Of a DNA stretch of 64,000 nucleotides, positions 18,916 to 28,194 are shown piece after piece. Origin of the DNA: Pseudomonas sp. NFR16 (lineage in GTDB: Bacteria > Pseudomonadota > Gammaproteobacteria > Pseudomonadales > Pseudomonadaceae). The notes beneath the pieces were generated by a model. The model searched no databases, was not told the origin of the DNA, and was given only the letters and a program-made list of their open reading frames with translations. The translations under genes and the position numbers were made by a program. The first letter of the stretch is position 1. Every line of letters starts with the position of its first letter. The stretch is taken from contig NZ_FNYJ01000002.1 in assembly GCF_900108875.1 (NCBI RefSeq), positions 593,383 through 657,382 of the forward strand. The letters run 5' to 3'.

Positions 18916-21306
18916 ATGAATGCTCCTCTCATTTTAGGTCGTCAGACCTTCGACGGCCTGGGCCGTCAGTTATCGGTGGAAGCAGCGGGCTGTGTGACAC
19001 GCTTCCATTATGCGAAAGGACAACTTCCGCCGTCGGGCAATACCCTGGCCGACGGCAAACACGTCGAGTTCACCTACGAGCCGGATTTGAACAACCGCCT
19101 GCTCAGTGTCACCCCTCACGACGAGGCGACGCAGCGCATCACCTACCACCCGATGGGCATGCCGGCTTCGGCAAGCGGCGCGCTGGGCAATGAGTCGTTC
19201 AGCTTTACGACGTCCGGGCAGCCTGAGGAAGACATCTGGACGGTGGACGACAGTCGACACCATACCCACTGGCATTACTCGCTCAACGGCACGCCTCAGG
19301 GTTTCGTCGATGCGTTGGGCAAGGCTCACCGCCGACGCTTCGACGCCTCCGGCCGCGTGCAGGAAACATGGGTGGGCAATGTGGTGACCCGCTATCGATA
19401 CGATGCACTGTCTCGGCCCGTCGAAATCGTCGTCGACGACCCTGACAGTGCTGGCTCGTTGATGACAACGCTCACCTACGACAGCCTGGGCCGGGAGCAC
19501 ACACGCACATTCACGGCTGTCACGCTGGACGGTGAGTCCACGAGAGCCACTCAGACACTGGGCTATTCGGCGCTGGATCAAATGACCTCGCGCACTTGGG
19601 TCGACGACACCGGAACGGGCGTAGAAATGTTCACCTACGACCTCAGAGGCCGCTTGACCGGTTACGCAGCAGACCCGCAAGTCGCCCCCGAGGATCCGTT
19701 CGGCAATCGTATCGTCAGACAGACCTTCACCTTCAACGCGCTCAACGGTCATGAAAAGGTGGTGACCCTTTACGCTGACACCAGCGTCGATGAGGCGCGC
19801 TTCACCTACGCCGACAACAACCCGGTTCAAGTGGTGAAAATCACCCATACCCACCCGGCGTGGCCCAAGGCAGTGACCCTCACGTATGACGCCCGTGGTC
19901 GGGTCATCAGTGACAGCCTGGGCCGTCGCATGGTCTGGAACTCGCAAGATCGCCTGGTCGAAGTACGCCATGCGAACCGCTCCTGCCAATATGGTTATAC
20001 CGCTCATGGCCGTCTGGCCGACCGAACCGTCGATGGCACGCTGAGCCGCAGCTTTTACAGTGGCGAGAAGCTGACCCATGAAACGACCGGTGACATCAGC
20101 CAACAGTTCTGTTCAGGTGAACAGGGCCTGTTCGCCGTCAGCAAAGTGACCGCGGGAATCCGTCAAACCACCCTGCTCGGCGCAGACGTACAAGGCAGTG
20201 TTCGCCTGGAGACCGGATGCTCGGTGCGCACCCGCCGCTACAGCGCCCACGGCGTGGAGCCACGGGACGAGGCAGACGTGCCGTTCGGCTACGCCGGTCA
20301 ACGCCATGAGCCGCTCACTGGATGGCAGATTCTGGGCGACTATCGCCCTTACGACCCGGTGCTGATGTGCTTTTTGAGCCCCGACAGTGAGAGCCCGTTT
20401 GGCAAGGGCGGCATCAACCCCTACGTTTATTGCGCTGGGGATCCGGTCAATCGCATCGACCCTGACGGCCACAGCTGGGTGGCTCCTGCTCTGGCAACAG
20501 TGGGCATTTTGATCAGTATTGGGGTAGCGGTGGCCAGCTTCGGGGCAGCCGCCACTGTTATTGCCTCGATTGGATATGCCGGATGGGCCGCGTTGACACC
20601 AAGCGCGGCAATGATCATCAGCGCCGGTGCCCTGGATGCCGTGTCCATAGGCACCGGTATAGCCGGATTGATCTGTGAGGCCGCTGGTGCGGACCGCAAT
20701 GTCGGTGACGTTCTGGGTTGGGTCTCACTGGGCACCGGTCTGGCTGCCGGTGCGCTGAGCGGACTCGCCGGATCGGTCGCAAAGCTGGCCGCACGCCATC
20801 CAGGCCGTCCTGCCGCAACACTGCGACGCGACGCCAGCGCCGATGTCCTCTTTGAAAAAGTATTCGGCGACCATGACGTGGCATTCCACAACCAGCTATG
20901 GGGCAGAAAAAGTCTCAAAGGGTTTGAGACCCACGGTACGCCTGAAGGCTATCTGATGAACGCCAAGGGCGTGTTCGAACCGGCCGCTAACGTCGCAAAA
21001 CGCGAAATCGCGCCTCGCCTGGCCAACCAGGAGACGCACCGACCGCTCGTGCTGCTGGCGTGCGAGGGCGGTTCCAGCGGCGCAGCGCAGGAAGTCGCTA
21101 ACGTGTTGCGCAGGCCAGTGATCGGTTACGACGAAGTCATTCACGTACTGGACCCGAGCTATATCAGATCGTTTCGCTATGAACATACCCGTAACGGGAT
21201 TATGACGAATTTCCCCCTCAAGAAACTCAAGGGCGGTAGGGACCAGGGCTTGCAGATCGGTCCGAACTACGGATTCGCCACGCCTCGCACTTACTATCCT
21301 GTTTGA
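18916..21306 (+). CDS. Rhs C-half protein with core domain and HG/C C-terminal domain (RhsB)
   Basis: 796 residues; AAGGA ribosome site. Same layout as the preceding gene: GRQTFDGLGRQL opening, YD repeats, core ending NPYVYCAGDPVNRIDPDGHSW, a hydrophobic segment (about residues 520-620), and a C-terminal domain with ETHG (His673) and LLACEGGSSGAA (Cys716). The last residues, TYYPV, echo the IYHPDGTVVPV end of RhsA. It is most simply a tandem duplication of the C-half. No small immunity-like gene follows; the next gene is fumarase, 247 bases away. Confidence 0.82.
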   Translation: MNAPLILGRQTFDGLGRQLSVEAAGCVTRFHYAKGQLPPSGNTLADGKHVEFTYEPDLNNRLLSVTPHDEATQRITYHPMGMPASASGALGNESFSFTTSGQPEEDIWTVDDSRHHTHWHYSLNGTPQGFVDALGKAHRRRFDASGRVQETWVGNVVTRYRYDALSRPVEIVVDDPDSAGSLMTTLTYDSLGREHTRTFTAVTLDGESTRATQTLGYSALDQMTSRTWVDDTGTGVEMFTYDLRGRLTGYAADPQVAPEDPFGNRIVRQTFTFNALNGHEKVVTLYADTSVDEARFTYADNNPVQVVKITHTHPAWPKAVTLTYDARGRVISDSLGRRMVWNSQDRLVEVRHANRSCQYGYTAHGRLADRTVDGTLSRSFYSGEKLTHETTGDISQQFCSGEQGLFAVSKVTAGIRQTTLLGADVQGSVRLETGCSVRTRRYSAHGVEPRDEADVPFGYAGQRHEPLTGWQILGDYRPYDPVLMCFLSPDSESPFGKGGINPYVYCAGDPVNRIDPDGHSWVAPALATVGILISIGVAVASFGAAATVIASIGYAGWAALTPSAAMIISAGALDAVSIGTGIAGLICEAAGADRNVGDVLGWVSLGTGLAAGALSGLAGSVAKLAARHPGRPAATLRRDASADVLFEKVFGDHDVAFHNQLWGRKSLKGFETHGTPEGYLMNAKGVFEPAANVAKREIAPRLANQETHRPLVLLACEGGSSGAAQEVANVLRRPVIGYDEVIHVLDPSYIRSFRYEHTRNGIMTNFPLKKLKGGRDQGLQIGPNYGFATPRTYYPV
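18937..18969 (+). repeat. 33-base direct repeat, copy 2
   Basis: Identical over 33 bases to 16448-16480 and in the same reading frame within the downstream Rhs C-half. Confidence 0.75.
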
Positions 21307-21424
21307 TCGGTGTGCTCCAGCACGCTTCCGCTGCTTCAGCGTCCTGGCATAACCACTCGGCGCCCCCTGCCCATTAAGACCAATGTTTACCCTGCGGCAG
21401 GGTGTCGCGTCGGCGGTCAAGCGG

Positions 21425-21430
21425 TATACT
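21425..21430 (+). promoter_or_regulatory. Possible -10 element for fumarase
   Basis: TATACT about 125 bases before the fumarase start, in the 247-base gap after RhsB. No good -35 hexamer is seen at the right distance, so this is tentative. The same gap contains a short hairpin CCCTGCGGCAGGG at about 21390-21402. Confidence 0.3.
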
Positions 21431-21553
21431 GCCGCGCCTTTTCCTGCCGCAGCGCCCGAGCGGTAGCCGAGCCAAGGCCGTTTGCGCGATTGCCGATCGC
21501 ATCCTGCGCGAACCGCCCTACATAATGTTCCCGCCTGATAGAGGAGAACGCCC

Positions 21554-23077
21554 ATGACCGTGATCAAGCAGGATGACCTGATCCAGAGCGTCGCCGACGC
21601 CCTGCAGTTCATCTCCTATTACCACCCCGTCGATTTCATCCAGGCCATGCACGAAGCCTATCTGCGTGAGGAATCGCCCGCTGCTCGCGACTCCATGGCC
21701 CAGATTCTGATCAACTCGCGCATGTGCGCCACCGGCCATCGTCCGATCTGCCAGGACACCGGCATTGTCACCGTTTTCGTACGCGTGGGCATGGACGTGC
21801 GCTGGGATGGCGCCACCATGAGTCTGGACGACATGATCAACGAGGGCGTGCGTCGCGCCTACAACCTGCCGGAAAACGTCCTGCGTGCCTCGATCCTTGC
21901 CGACCCGGCAGGCGCTCGTAAAAACACCAAGGACAACACCCCGGCAGTCATCCACTACTCCATCGTCCCGGGTAACACCGTTGAAGTGGACGTGGCGGCC
22001 AAGGGCGGCGGCTCCGAAAACAAATCGAAGATGGCAATGCTCAACCCGTCCGACTCGATCGTGGACTGGGTATTGAAAACCGTTCCGACCATGGGCGCCG
22101 GCTGGTGCCCGCCTGGCATGCTCGGCATCGGCATCGGCGGCACCGCCGAAAAAGCCGCGGTCATGGCCAAGGAAGTCCTGATGGAATCCATCGACATCCA
22201 CGAGCTCAAGGCCCGCGGCCCGTCGAACCGTCTGGAAGAAATGCGTCTGGAGCTGTTCGAGAAGGTCAACCAACTGGGCATCGGCGCTCAGGGACTGGGC
22301 GGTCTGACCACCGTGCTCGACGTCAAGATCATGGACTACCCGACCCACGCAGCGTCGCTGCCGGTCTGCATGATCCCGAACTGCGCCGCCACCCGCCACG
22401 CACACTTCGTGCTCGACGGGTCCGGTCCGGCTTCGCTGGAAGCGCCGCCGCTGGACGCTTATCCGGAAATCGTCTGGGAAGCCGGCCCGTCGGCTCGCCG
22501 CGTCAACCTCGACACCCTGACGCCGGAAGAAGTGCAGAGCTGGAAGCCGGGCGAAACCGTTCTGCTCAACGGCAAAATGCTCACCGGTCGCGACGCGGCG
22601 CACAAGCGCATGGTCGAGATGCTGAACAAGGGCGAAACCCTGCCGGTCGATCTGAAAGGCCGCTTCATCTACTACGTCGGCCCGGTCGATCCGGTCGGTG
22701 ACGAAGTGGTCGGCCCTGCAGGTCCTACCACTGCCACGCGGATGGACAAGTTCACCCGTCAGATCCTGGAGCAGACCGGTCTGCTGGGCATGATCGGCAA
22801 ATCCGAGCGCGGCCCGACCGCTATCGACGCGATCAAGGACAGCAAAGCCGTTTACCTGATGGCCGTGGGTGGCGCTGCCTACCTCGTCGCTCAGGCGATC
22901 AAGAAGTCGCAAGTGCTGGCATTCCCGGAACTGGGCATGGAAGCGATCTACGAGTTCGAGGTCAAGGACATGCCGGTCACGGTCGCCGTCGACAGCAAAG
23001 GCGAGTCGGTGCACATCACAGGTCCTGCGATCTGGCAGAAGAAGATCAGTGAAAGCCTGGCGGTCGAAGTGCAATAA
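21554..23077 (+). CDS. Fumarate hydratase class I (iron-sulfur)
   Basis: 507 residues, AGAGGAG ribosome site. It interconverts fumarate and malate in the TCA cycle with a 4Fe-4S cluster. Family segments include CQDTGIVTVF (first cluster Cys), KGGGSENKSKM, MLGIGIGGTAEKAAVMAKE, PNCAATRHAHFVLDGSG and GPTTATRMDKF; the N- and C-terminal (alpha and beta) parts are fused as in FumA/FumB. It corresponds by position to PA4333 (recalled). The gene is core metabolism but is flanked on both sides by Rhs modules, and a strong terminator follows. Confidence 0.93.
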   Translation: MTVIKQDDLIQSVADALQFISYYHPVDFIQAMHEAYLREESPAARDSMAQILINSRMCATGHRPICQDTGIVTVFVRVGMDVRWDGATMSLDDMINEGVRRAYNLPENVLRASILADPAGARKNTKDNTPAVIHYSIVPGNTVEVDVAAKGGGSENKSKMAMLNPSDSIVDWVLKTVPTMGAGWCPPGMLGIGIGGTAEKAAVMAKEVLMESIDIHELKARGPSNRLEEMRLELFEKVNQLGIGAQGLGGLTTVLDVKIMDYPTHAASLPVCMIPNCAATRHAHFVLDGSGPASLEAPPLDAYPEIVWEAGPSARRVNLDTLTPEEVQSWKPGETVLLNGKMLTGRDAAHKRMVEMLNKGETLPVDLKGRFIYYVGPVDPVGDEVVGPAGPTTATRMDKFTRQILEQTGLLGMIGKSERGPTAIDAIKDSKAVYLMAVGGAAYLVAQAIKKSQVLAFPELGMEAIYEFEVKDMPVTVAVDSKGESVHITGPAIWQKKISESLAVEVQ

Positions 23078-23093
23078 GCGCAAACCGTCAGTC

Positions 23094-23123
23094 AAAAAGC
23101 CCGGCCTCAGCGCCGGGCTTTTT
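23094..23123 (+). terminator. Rho-independent terminator of fumarase
   Basis: AAAAAGCCCGGC at 23094-23105 pairs with GCCGGGCTTTTT at 23112-23123 around a six-base loop, followed by further T residues. It separates fumarase from Rhs module 2. Confidence 0.9.
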
Positions 23124-23345
23124 TCATCCTCGCGAACGGCCTGCCTAGTTTACTGATTAGGCCGATTCGAAATGAGCGTTATCTCGAAAATGGAGAAGCT
23201 CATAACGCTCCGCGATAATAAGACCGGCTGCTTAACTACTTTTTCATCCCGTCAGCACTATTCGCTATAACGCAGCCCGTGGCCGAAGTAGAAGATCTAT
23301 TAACTTTCCAGATTCAAAGCGCTCTAAATATTTCTGCGAAATCGA

Positions 23346-23378
23346 TTGAAAACTCCGCGCCAAAACAGATGCTAAAGT
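23346..23378 (+). promoter_or_regulatory. Possible promoter of Rhs module 2
   Basis: The 290 bases between the fumarase terminator and the next gene are AT-rich and contain no ORF. TTGAAA at 23346 and an extended -10-like TGCTAAAGT at 23370-23378 lie 37-69 bases before the start codon, but their spacing is longer than ideal, so the pairing is uncertain. Confidence 0.3.
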
Positions 23379-23414
23379 AGGTTTAACAGCAGTCCCCAAC
23401 AGGATGATGCAGTC

Positions 23415-24464
23415 ATGGACAGACGCACTAAAGCCGCCAATAAACATGGCGATATTACCGACTGGCTCAGCACTTTCAAAATTGAGGTCAGCTCATCAAA
23501 TCCTTTGCTATACGGCAACAGCTTACAACAAGTTGAAGTTACGCTGACCGTCGAAGCGGTGGGAGAAGAGATCATTACAGAGGAGCAGTTGAAGTCGCTC
23601 ACGCTCGTTTACCTCGATACCGACGGCAGCTACATTCCGCTTCCAGATCAGATGACTGAAAGCTTTGAATGGTTTGCCAGCCTGACGCACGACGAACGTT
23701 TTGGCTACTACGAAGGTTCGGGCAGAACTGAGGTTACTTCCTCCCTGCCTTCTTCCGCCAGCAGAGCCGAGCTCACCAAGAAATTTTACGTGAGCACAGT
23801 AGCCTTGGGAGGAAGTGAGATAACGCTGCGCGCCAGGATTACCAAAACAGAAGGTGAACAGTACGTCACTGAAGACACTTTCGATTCAAGTGTCGATTTA
23901 TCTTCCGTATCCGTCCCGACCTATTCCTTTCCTGACGACTACAACTGGGCGATTACCTGGCAAGACGGAGGCCCTCCTGCTAACGCTTTCGTACAGGAAT
24001 GGTCGTTGACTGCCAAGCACGCTGTTCTCGTTTATGCTGAGGCACGCGATGGCAACCCGGATGGAATGATCAAATGGCACCGCAATGCTGTAGGTGAATC
24101 CGCAGCGTCGAACGTCGGCGTCGCTTATCCGGGTGATAAAAACTTCCGATTCAATCCGGCCATCGAAGTCGGAGCCGATTTTTCTCAACGCCGACATGAA
24201 GAGGTCAAATCAACTAAGAGTCATCAAGTTGTCGTCGTGCTACAGGCCGACAACGCAATCCCTTACAACGCTGAAGGACTTATGCATCAAGGCCCTTGTC
24301 GCGTACTGGCGTTTGACAAAAACGGCAATAGCCATGAGCTGGAGTTTTCGTTTGGCACGGGTTCCGCGTATGAACAGCGGACCACGTTACAGGTGAACGT
24401 CTACTCCCCTGCTCACACCGGCCATCGGTCTGTAAAGACTTCTGATGGAGCGGTGAAAAAATGA
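23415..24464 (+). CDS. Unknown protein heading Rhs module 2 (family paralogue B)
   Basis: 349 residues, AGGA ribosome site. Paralogue of the 12615 product: WLSTFKIEVSSSNPLLYGNSLQQVEVTL corresponds to its WLSKFKIDVTSNTNKLYNNGNQQIKVTV, KKFYVSTVALGGSEITLRARITKTEG to its YYISTLAHGGERYKLYAGITKEEG, and AFDKNGNSHELEF to its C-terminal motif. No signal peptide or membrane helix is visible. It ends in an ATGA overlap with the Rhs N-half, so the two are translationally coupled, which argues strongly for a joint function. Family and activity unknown. Confidence 0.72.
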   Translation: MDRRTKAANKHGDITDWLSTFKIEVSSSNPLLYGNSLQQVEVTLTVEAVGEEIITEEQLKSLTLVYLDTDGSYIPLPDQMTESFEWFASLTHDERFGYYEGSGRTEVTSSLPSSASRAELTKKFYVSTVALGGSEITLRARITKTEGEQYVTEDTFDSSVDLSSVSVPTYSFPDDYNWAITWQDGGPPANAFVQEWSLTAKHAVLVYAEARDGNPDGMIKWHRNAVGESAASNVGVAYPGDKNFRFNPAIEVGADFSQRRHEEVKSTKSHQVVVVLQADNAIPYNAEGLMHQGPCRVLAFDKNGNSHELEFSFGTGSAYEQRTTLQVNVYSPAHTGHRSVKTSDGAVKK

Positions 24465-27097
24465 TAAGCGACGGGTCACGGGCGCTTGCCAGCGCGCGCC
24501 TCGAAAACCCCGGAGGCCTCTATTCCCAGAGCAATAATTTTCTGGGGGTCGTGCAGTCTGCCGTTGATCCTCGTACGGGTCAGTTCAATCTTGCCATTAC
24601 GTTACCCGCCGTACATGCCAATGAGCTGGGCGGCCCTTCATTCCCCTTGACCCTGTCGTTCAGCCCCTTGTCATCGTTGCAGGATTATGGCTTTGGCTTG
24701 GGTTGGTCTGCACTGGTATCGGCACTCACGGTGAAGATGGATATGGCGTTTCTGACGCTGTCGTCCGGCGAGCACTTCTCCGTGGATCGAGACGCCAGCG
24801 GCGGCGCCATCGGCAGCGAGTTGGTATTTGCCGATCACAAACTCAAATCACTGAAGGTGACCAAACTCAGCGACGACAGCTATCGAGTGGACAGCAAATC
24901 GGGCGAAACCGAGATCCTCGAGCGGATTGATGGGAAAGGCACTTTTCTTTTGCAGGAAATGCGATCACCGGAGGGCCGCAGCATGTTTTTCGCCTGGCGA
25001 CCGGACGGTAATGGCGGACACATGCTGTCCAGTATCTCCGACGCGAGCCGAACCTTGCTGGAGATCAAACGTGAGACCGGCCGTGTTCATTTTGTGTTCG
25101 ACCCCGGTACCGAGGCCCCTCACACCATTGAGCTATGGCTCCTCAACCGTCAGCTCTCGAACATCATGCTGCCAGGATTCGAGTCATCATTTCGTATCAC
25201 GTATGAACTGATCGACCTGGGCGCCGAGCGGGACTTTCTCTTTCCCAAGGAAACCACCAGCCCCCTGGGGGCCACAGACACGATCATATGGAGTTCGCGA
25301 AACAACGCGCATCAACTTCCCAGTGGCGCGCCCATCGAATACGTACCAAGGGTTGTGGCATGGAAACAAAGCACAGGGGCTACTGAAACGACGCTGCATC
25401 ACAGCTACCGATGGATCGGCAATACCAATCACTACGGATATGGCAGTCAGGCTGGCTTTGTATGGGATGACGGCCGTGACAATCTCTACAAAGTTCAGCA
25501 GAACTATCAGTACTCGGTTGTGGAAACGTTGACCGACGAGGCGGGAACGACGTTTGCCACCATTACCCGGCAGTGGAACCGATTTCATCTGCAGACTCTT
25601 GAAAACACCTTCCGTGGGCAGTCTCAGGTTCAGGTCAGCACTGTGTACCATGACGATCCGGATTTGAGTTGGGAAGCACAACCGGCGTACTGCCAATTGC
25701 CTCATATAGTCACCACGACTTACCAGGATGCGCAGAACCAGCGCAGCGAGGCGTTCGAGTACCGCTATGACGATTACGGCAATGTGATCTACACCCGCTT
25801 TCCAACGGGCGTGGTCGAAGAAAGCCTCTATCATCCGGCAGAAGGCGGTGATGACGCTCCGCAGGATCCGTTGGGCATGGTGCGATTGCTTAGCAAGAAA
25901 ACCACGATCCCCGCCGACCACTCGGCGCCCACGCTGTACATCACTTATCGCTATGAAAATCTTGCGTCGCTGCTGCCCGGGGAATATCCCCGCGCCGTGG
26001 TGGTTGAAGAGCAAAACTGGAACAAAACCGAGGGCGAGCTGCTGGAGCGCACGCTGCAAACGTACATACGCGAGACTGGGCCGGACTACGGACGACTCGA
26101 TACCTCGGTGACCTACCTCAACGGCCTGGCCACGACCACTCGATATGTGTACACCACGGAAGCAGATCGGCTTCGTACCCAGATAATTATCGAGGGGCAC
26201 GACTTCGACCCCAACCGTCCGGTCAGTCGGTCGATAACGTCTGACAGCCGCTCATTGCTCACTGGCCAGACCCTGGATGAGACAAGCCCCGCAGGCGTTG
26301 TCACCAGCTTTCGATATGACCTGCTGGGTAGAATCATTCAGACCGTCATCGCCGAAGGCTCCGAATACGAGGCCAAACGCACTTGCGACTACCACGTGGC
26401 CAATGGCGTCGTAGACGCCAACCGCCCCGAAAACCTGGCGACGAGTGTCGTGATCGAAGAAGCCGACGCTTCGGGTCAACATCGGCGAACGTGGCTGGAC
26501 GGTAAAGGCCGTGTCGTCAGTGTCGAGCTGGAAGACCTAGACCACGCCGAAGGCACGTTCCGCGAAATCTCGCGTACCTCATACGACCCTTTGGGCCGCG
26601 TGAGCACACAAACGACCCTTGAGTGGCTCGCCGACGGCACCAAAGCGTTCGAGCTTTGCACCCGGACAGCTTACGACGACTGGGGAAACGCCTGCTGCCT
26701 CACCTCTCCCACGGGTGTTACCCGCCATGTCATGCATGACCCGATCATAAGGCGCACCGTGCAGTGGGGGCAGACCGCCTCCGGCAAACGCACCGCCAAA
26801 CGAGTGACCCGCAGCAATGTGGCCGGCAGCACAATCCGGGAAGACATGCTGGACGATCAGAATCGAGTGGTTCGCGCGACCGTGTTCAAGCGTGACGGCC
26901 TGGACCGGATAGTGGAGAAACGGATCAAGGTGCCGAGGCAACAGGATATCGTCACCCGATATCACTACGACAGTTACGGCAGAGTCGTCGAGCAGGTGCT
27001 GCCGGACAACACGCGGGTTGCCTGGACCTATGCTGCGCATAGCGACGGCGAACACCCGGAATCGGTCAAGGTTATCGAGGGCAGTCCTGATCGTTAG
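24461..27097 (+). CDS. Rhs/YD-repeat N-half protein, intact copy
   Basis: 878 residues starting within the stop of the previous gene. The N-terminal block VDPRTGQFNLAITLP and DYGFGLGWS is typical of the opening of Rhs proteins; many YD-like repeats follow (YRYDDYGNVIY, FRYDLLGRII, YHYDSYGRVVEQ). It has no Rhs-associated core and no toxin domain, so it resembles only the first half of a full-length Rhs or TcB-type shell. The C-terminus stops at a YD repeat, as if the chain were meant to continue in the C-half gene at 28195. It is the intact counterpart of the frameshifted gene at 13702. Confidence 0.82.
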   Translation: MISDGSRALASARLENPGGLYSQSNNFLGVVQSAVDPRTGQFNLAITLPAVHANELGGPSFPLTLSFSPLSSLQDYGFGLGWSALVSALTVKMDMAFLTLSSGEHFSVDRDASGGAIGSELVFADHKLKSLKVTKLSDDSYRVDSKSGETEILERIDGKGTFLLQEMRSPEGRSMFFAWRPDGNGGHMLSSISDASRTLLEIKRETGRVHFVFDPGTEAPHTIELWLLNRQLSNIMLPGFESSFRITYELIDLGAERDFLFPKETTSPLGATDTIIWSSRNNAHQLPSGAPIEYVPRVVAWKQSTGATETTLHHSYRWIGNTNHYGYGSQAGFVWDDGRDNLYKVQQNYQYSVVETLTDEAGTTFATITRQWNRFHLQTLENTFRGQSQVQVSTVYHDDPDLSWEAQPAYCQLPHIVTTTYQDAQNQRSEAFEYRYDDYGNVIYTRFPTGVVEESLYHPAEGGDDAPQDPLGMVRLLSKKTTIPADHSAPTLYITYRYENLASLLPGEYPRAVVVEEQNWNKTEGELLERTLQTYIRETGPDYGRLDTSVTYLNGLATTTRYVYTTEADRLRTQIIIEGHDFDPNRPVSRSITSDSRSLLTGQTLDETSPAGVVTSFRYDLLGRIIQTVIAEGSEYEAKRTCDYHVANGVVDANRPENLATSVVIEEADASGQHRRTWLDGKGRVVSVELEDLDHAEGTFREISRTSYDPLGRVSTQTTLEWLADGTKAFELCTRTAYDDWGNACCLTSPTGVTRHVMHDPIIRRTVQWGQTASGKRTAKRVTRSNVAGSTIREDMLDDQNRVVRATVFKRDGLDRIVEKRIKVPRQQDIVTRYHYDSYGRVVEQVLPDNTRVAWTYAAHSDGEHPESVKVIEGSPDR

Positions 27098-27144
27098 TTT
27101 TCCGCCCCGAAAAACAAAACGCACACGAAACAGAGGGAGTCATC

Positions 27145-28107
27145 ATGGCCAGGATTATAGGCTTGAATCATTTTCAGATTAAAGGCAACGGATCGCCGGC
27201 GGATCAGCATCTATGTCAGGTTTACAAAAATGGCCGGCAGCAGTTTCAAGTTGACATCGTTATCGAGGCTTACGCAGAAGATCAAGTTATCGTTCCGCTG
27301 ACCGAAACTCAGCTGCAGAGCGTAAAGCTTATTAACTATGACAGTGGTGCTGCCGTGGATGGTCTTTTCAGCCGAAGCTACATCAAAAACATCTATGATA
27401 TTTTTTCCGAATCGGGTCTTTTTGATACCACACTCCAAAAACAGAATATGAGCCTGATCACCCTCTATCTGTCGCTGCCACCAACCGTGAGTTTCAGCAC
27501 CTTGCAGATAGCGGCCGAAATTACGTTAGACGGAGCCACCTATACAACGAATGATCGAGATGCCGTCGCGGGGGGACACGTCAGCAACGGTGGATTCAAT
27601 AGCTCGATTCTCATAAAGCCAATGGTTCCATATATATTGAAAGCTGAGGACTTTGTAATCGTTAGTAACCCTGGAATTGGCTATTGGAAATATCCGGGTT
27701 ATACCGGCGGTGAGCGAGTACTCGACCTATGGATAATCAGCCTCAAGCACGGTTATAGGATCCTTGAGTCGGATATTCCGAACGAGCGTCCTATTCCCTG
27801 GTTTTCACAATATGTCCGGTCTGGCAACGACCTTGACACTGGCCATTGGGCTCTTCCTGTATTGCCTGCCTGGAGCACGGTTTATTTGGGATGGAACAGA
27901 GTCGGCGGAAGTACTACGCTTGACTGTGCGGTTCAGCCTTACGCAGGAACTGGGGACGCCTACGCCGTCATCGAAAAAGCCCATTCATTCCAGATTCACT
28001 CCTACAACCACAAGCGCATCGCTTATATCGACAATAACGGCTGTTCGCACTCAGTTGTACTCAGGCCCAACAACAACGGGACCACATTTCAGATTGACGA
28101 TAACTGA
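27145..28107 (+). CDS. Unknown protein between Rhs halves (family paralogue C)
   Basis: 320 residues, ribosome site GAGGGAG. The most divergent of the three paralogues: YKNGRQQFQVDIVIEAYAED with LTETQLQSVKL matches the N-terminal QQ block of the others, and YIDNNGCSHSVVL matches the C-terminal D-x2-G-[NC]-S motif. It is visibly AT-rich compared with the flanking Rhs genes. It sits between the N-half and C-half genes, 87 bases before the latter, which suggests one partner per Rhs half. No signal peptide or known domain. Confidence 0.68.
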   Translation: MARIIGLNHFQIKGNGSPADQHLCQVYKNGRQQFQVDIVIEAYAEDQVIVPLTETQLQSVKLINYDSGAAVDGLFSRSYIKNIYDIFSESGLFDTTLQKQNMSLITLYLSLPPTVSFSTLQIAAEITLDGATYTTNDRDAVAGGHVSNGGFNSSILIKPMVPYILKAEDFVIVSNPGIGYWKYPGYTGGERVLDLWIISLKHGYRILESDIPNERPIPWFSQYVRSGNDLDTGHWALPVLPAWSTVYLGWNRVGGSTTLDCAVQPYAGTGDAYAVIEKAHSFQIHSYNHKRIAYIDNNGCSHSVVLRPNNNGTTFQIDDN

Positions 28108-28194
28108 TGATAGCGCGCGGCACTGATTGAAAGGCGCTCCAAGTGCTACTGCCGCTCTGGGAGCACACAGGACGAATAATACCAGGACGTTATC

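Noticed and set aside
21518..23095. 525-codon open frame antisense to fumarase
   Set aside because: It mirrors the fumarase gene, is His/Asp/Arg-rich as expected for the complement of high-GC codons, and has no recognisable domain. The plus-strand enzyme explains the sequence fully.
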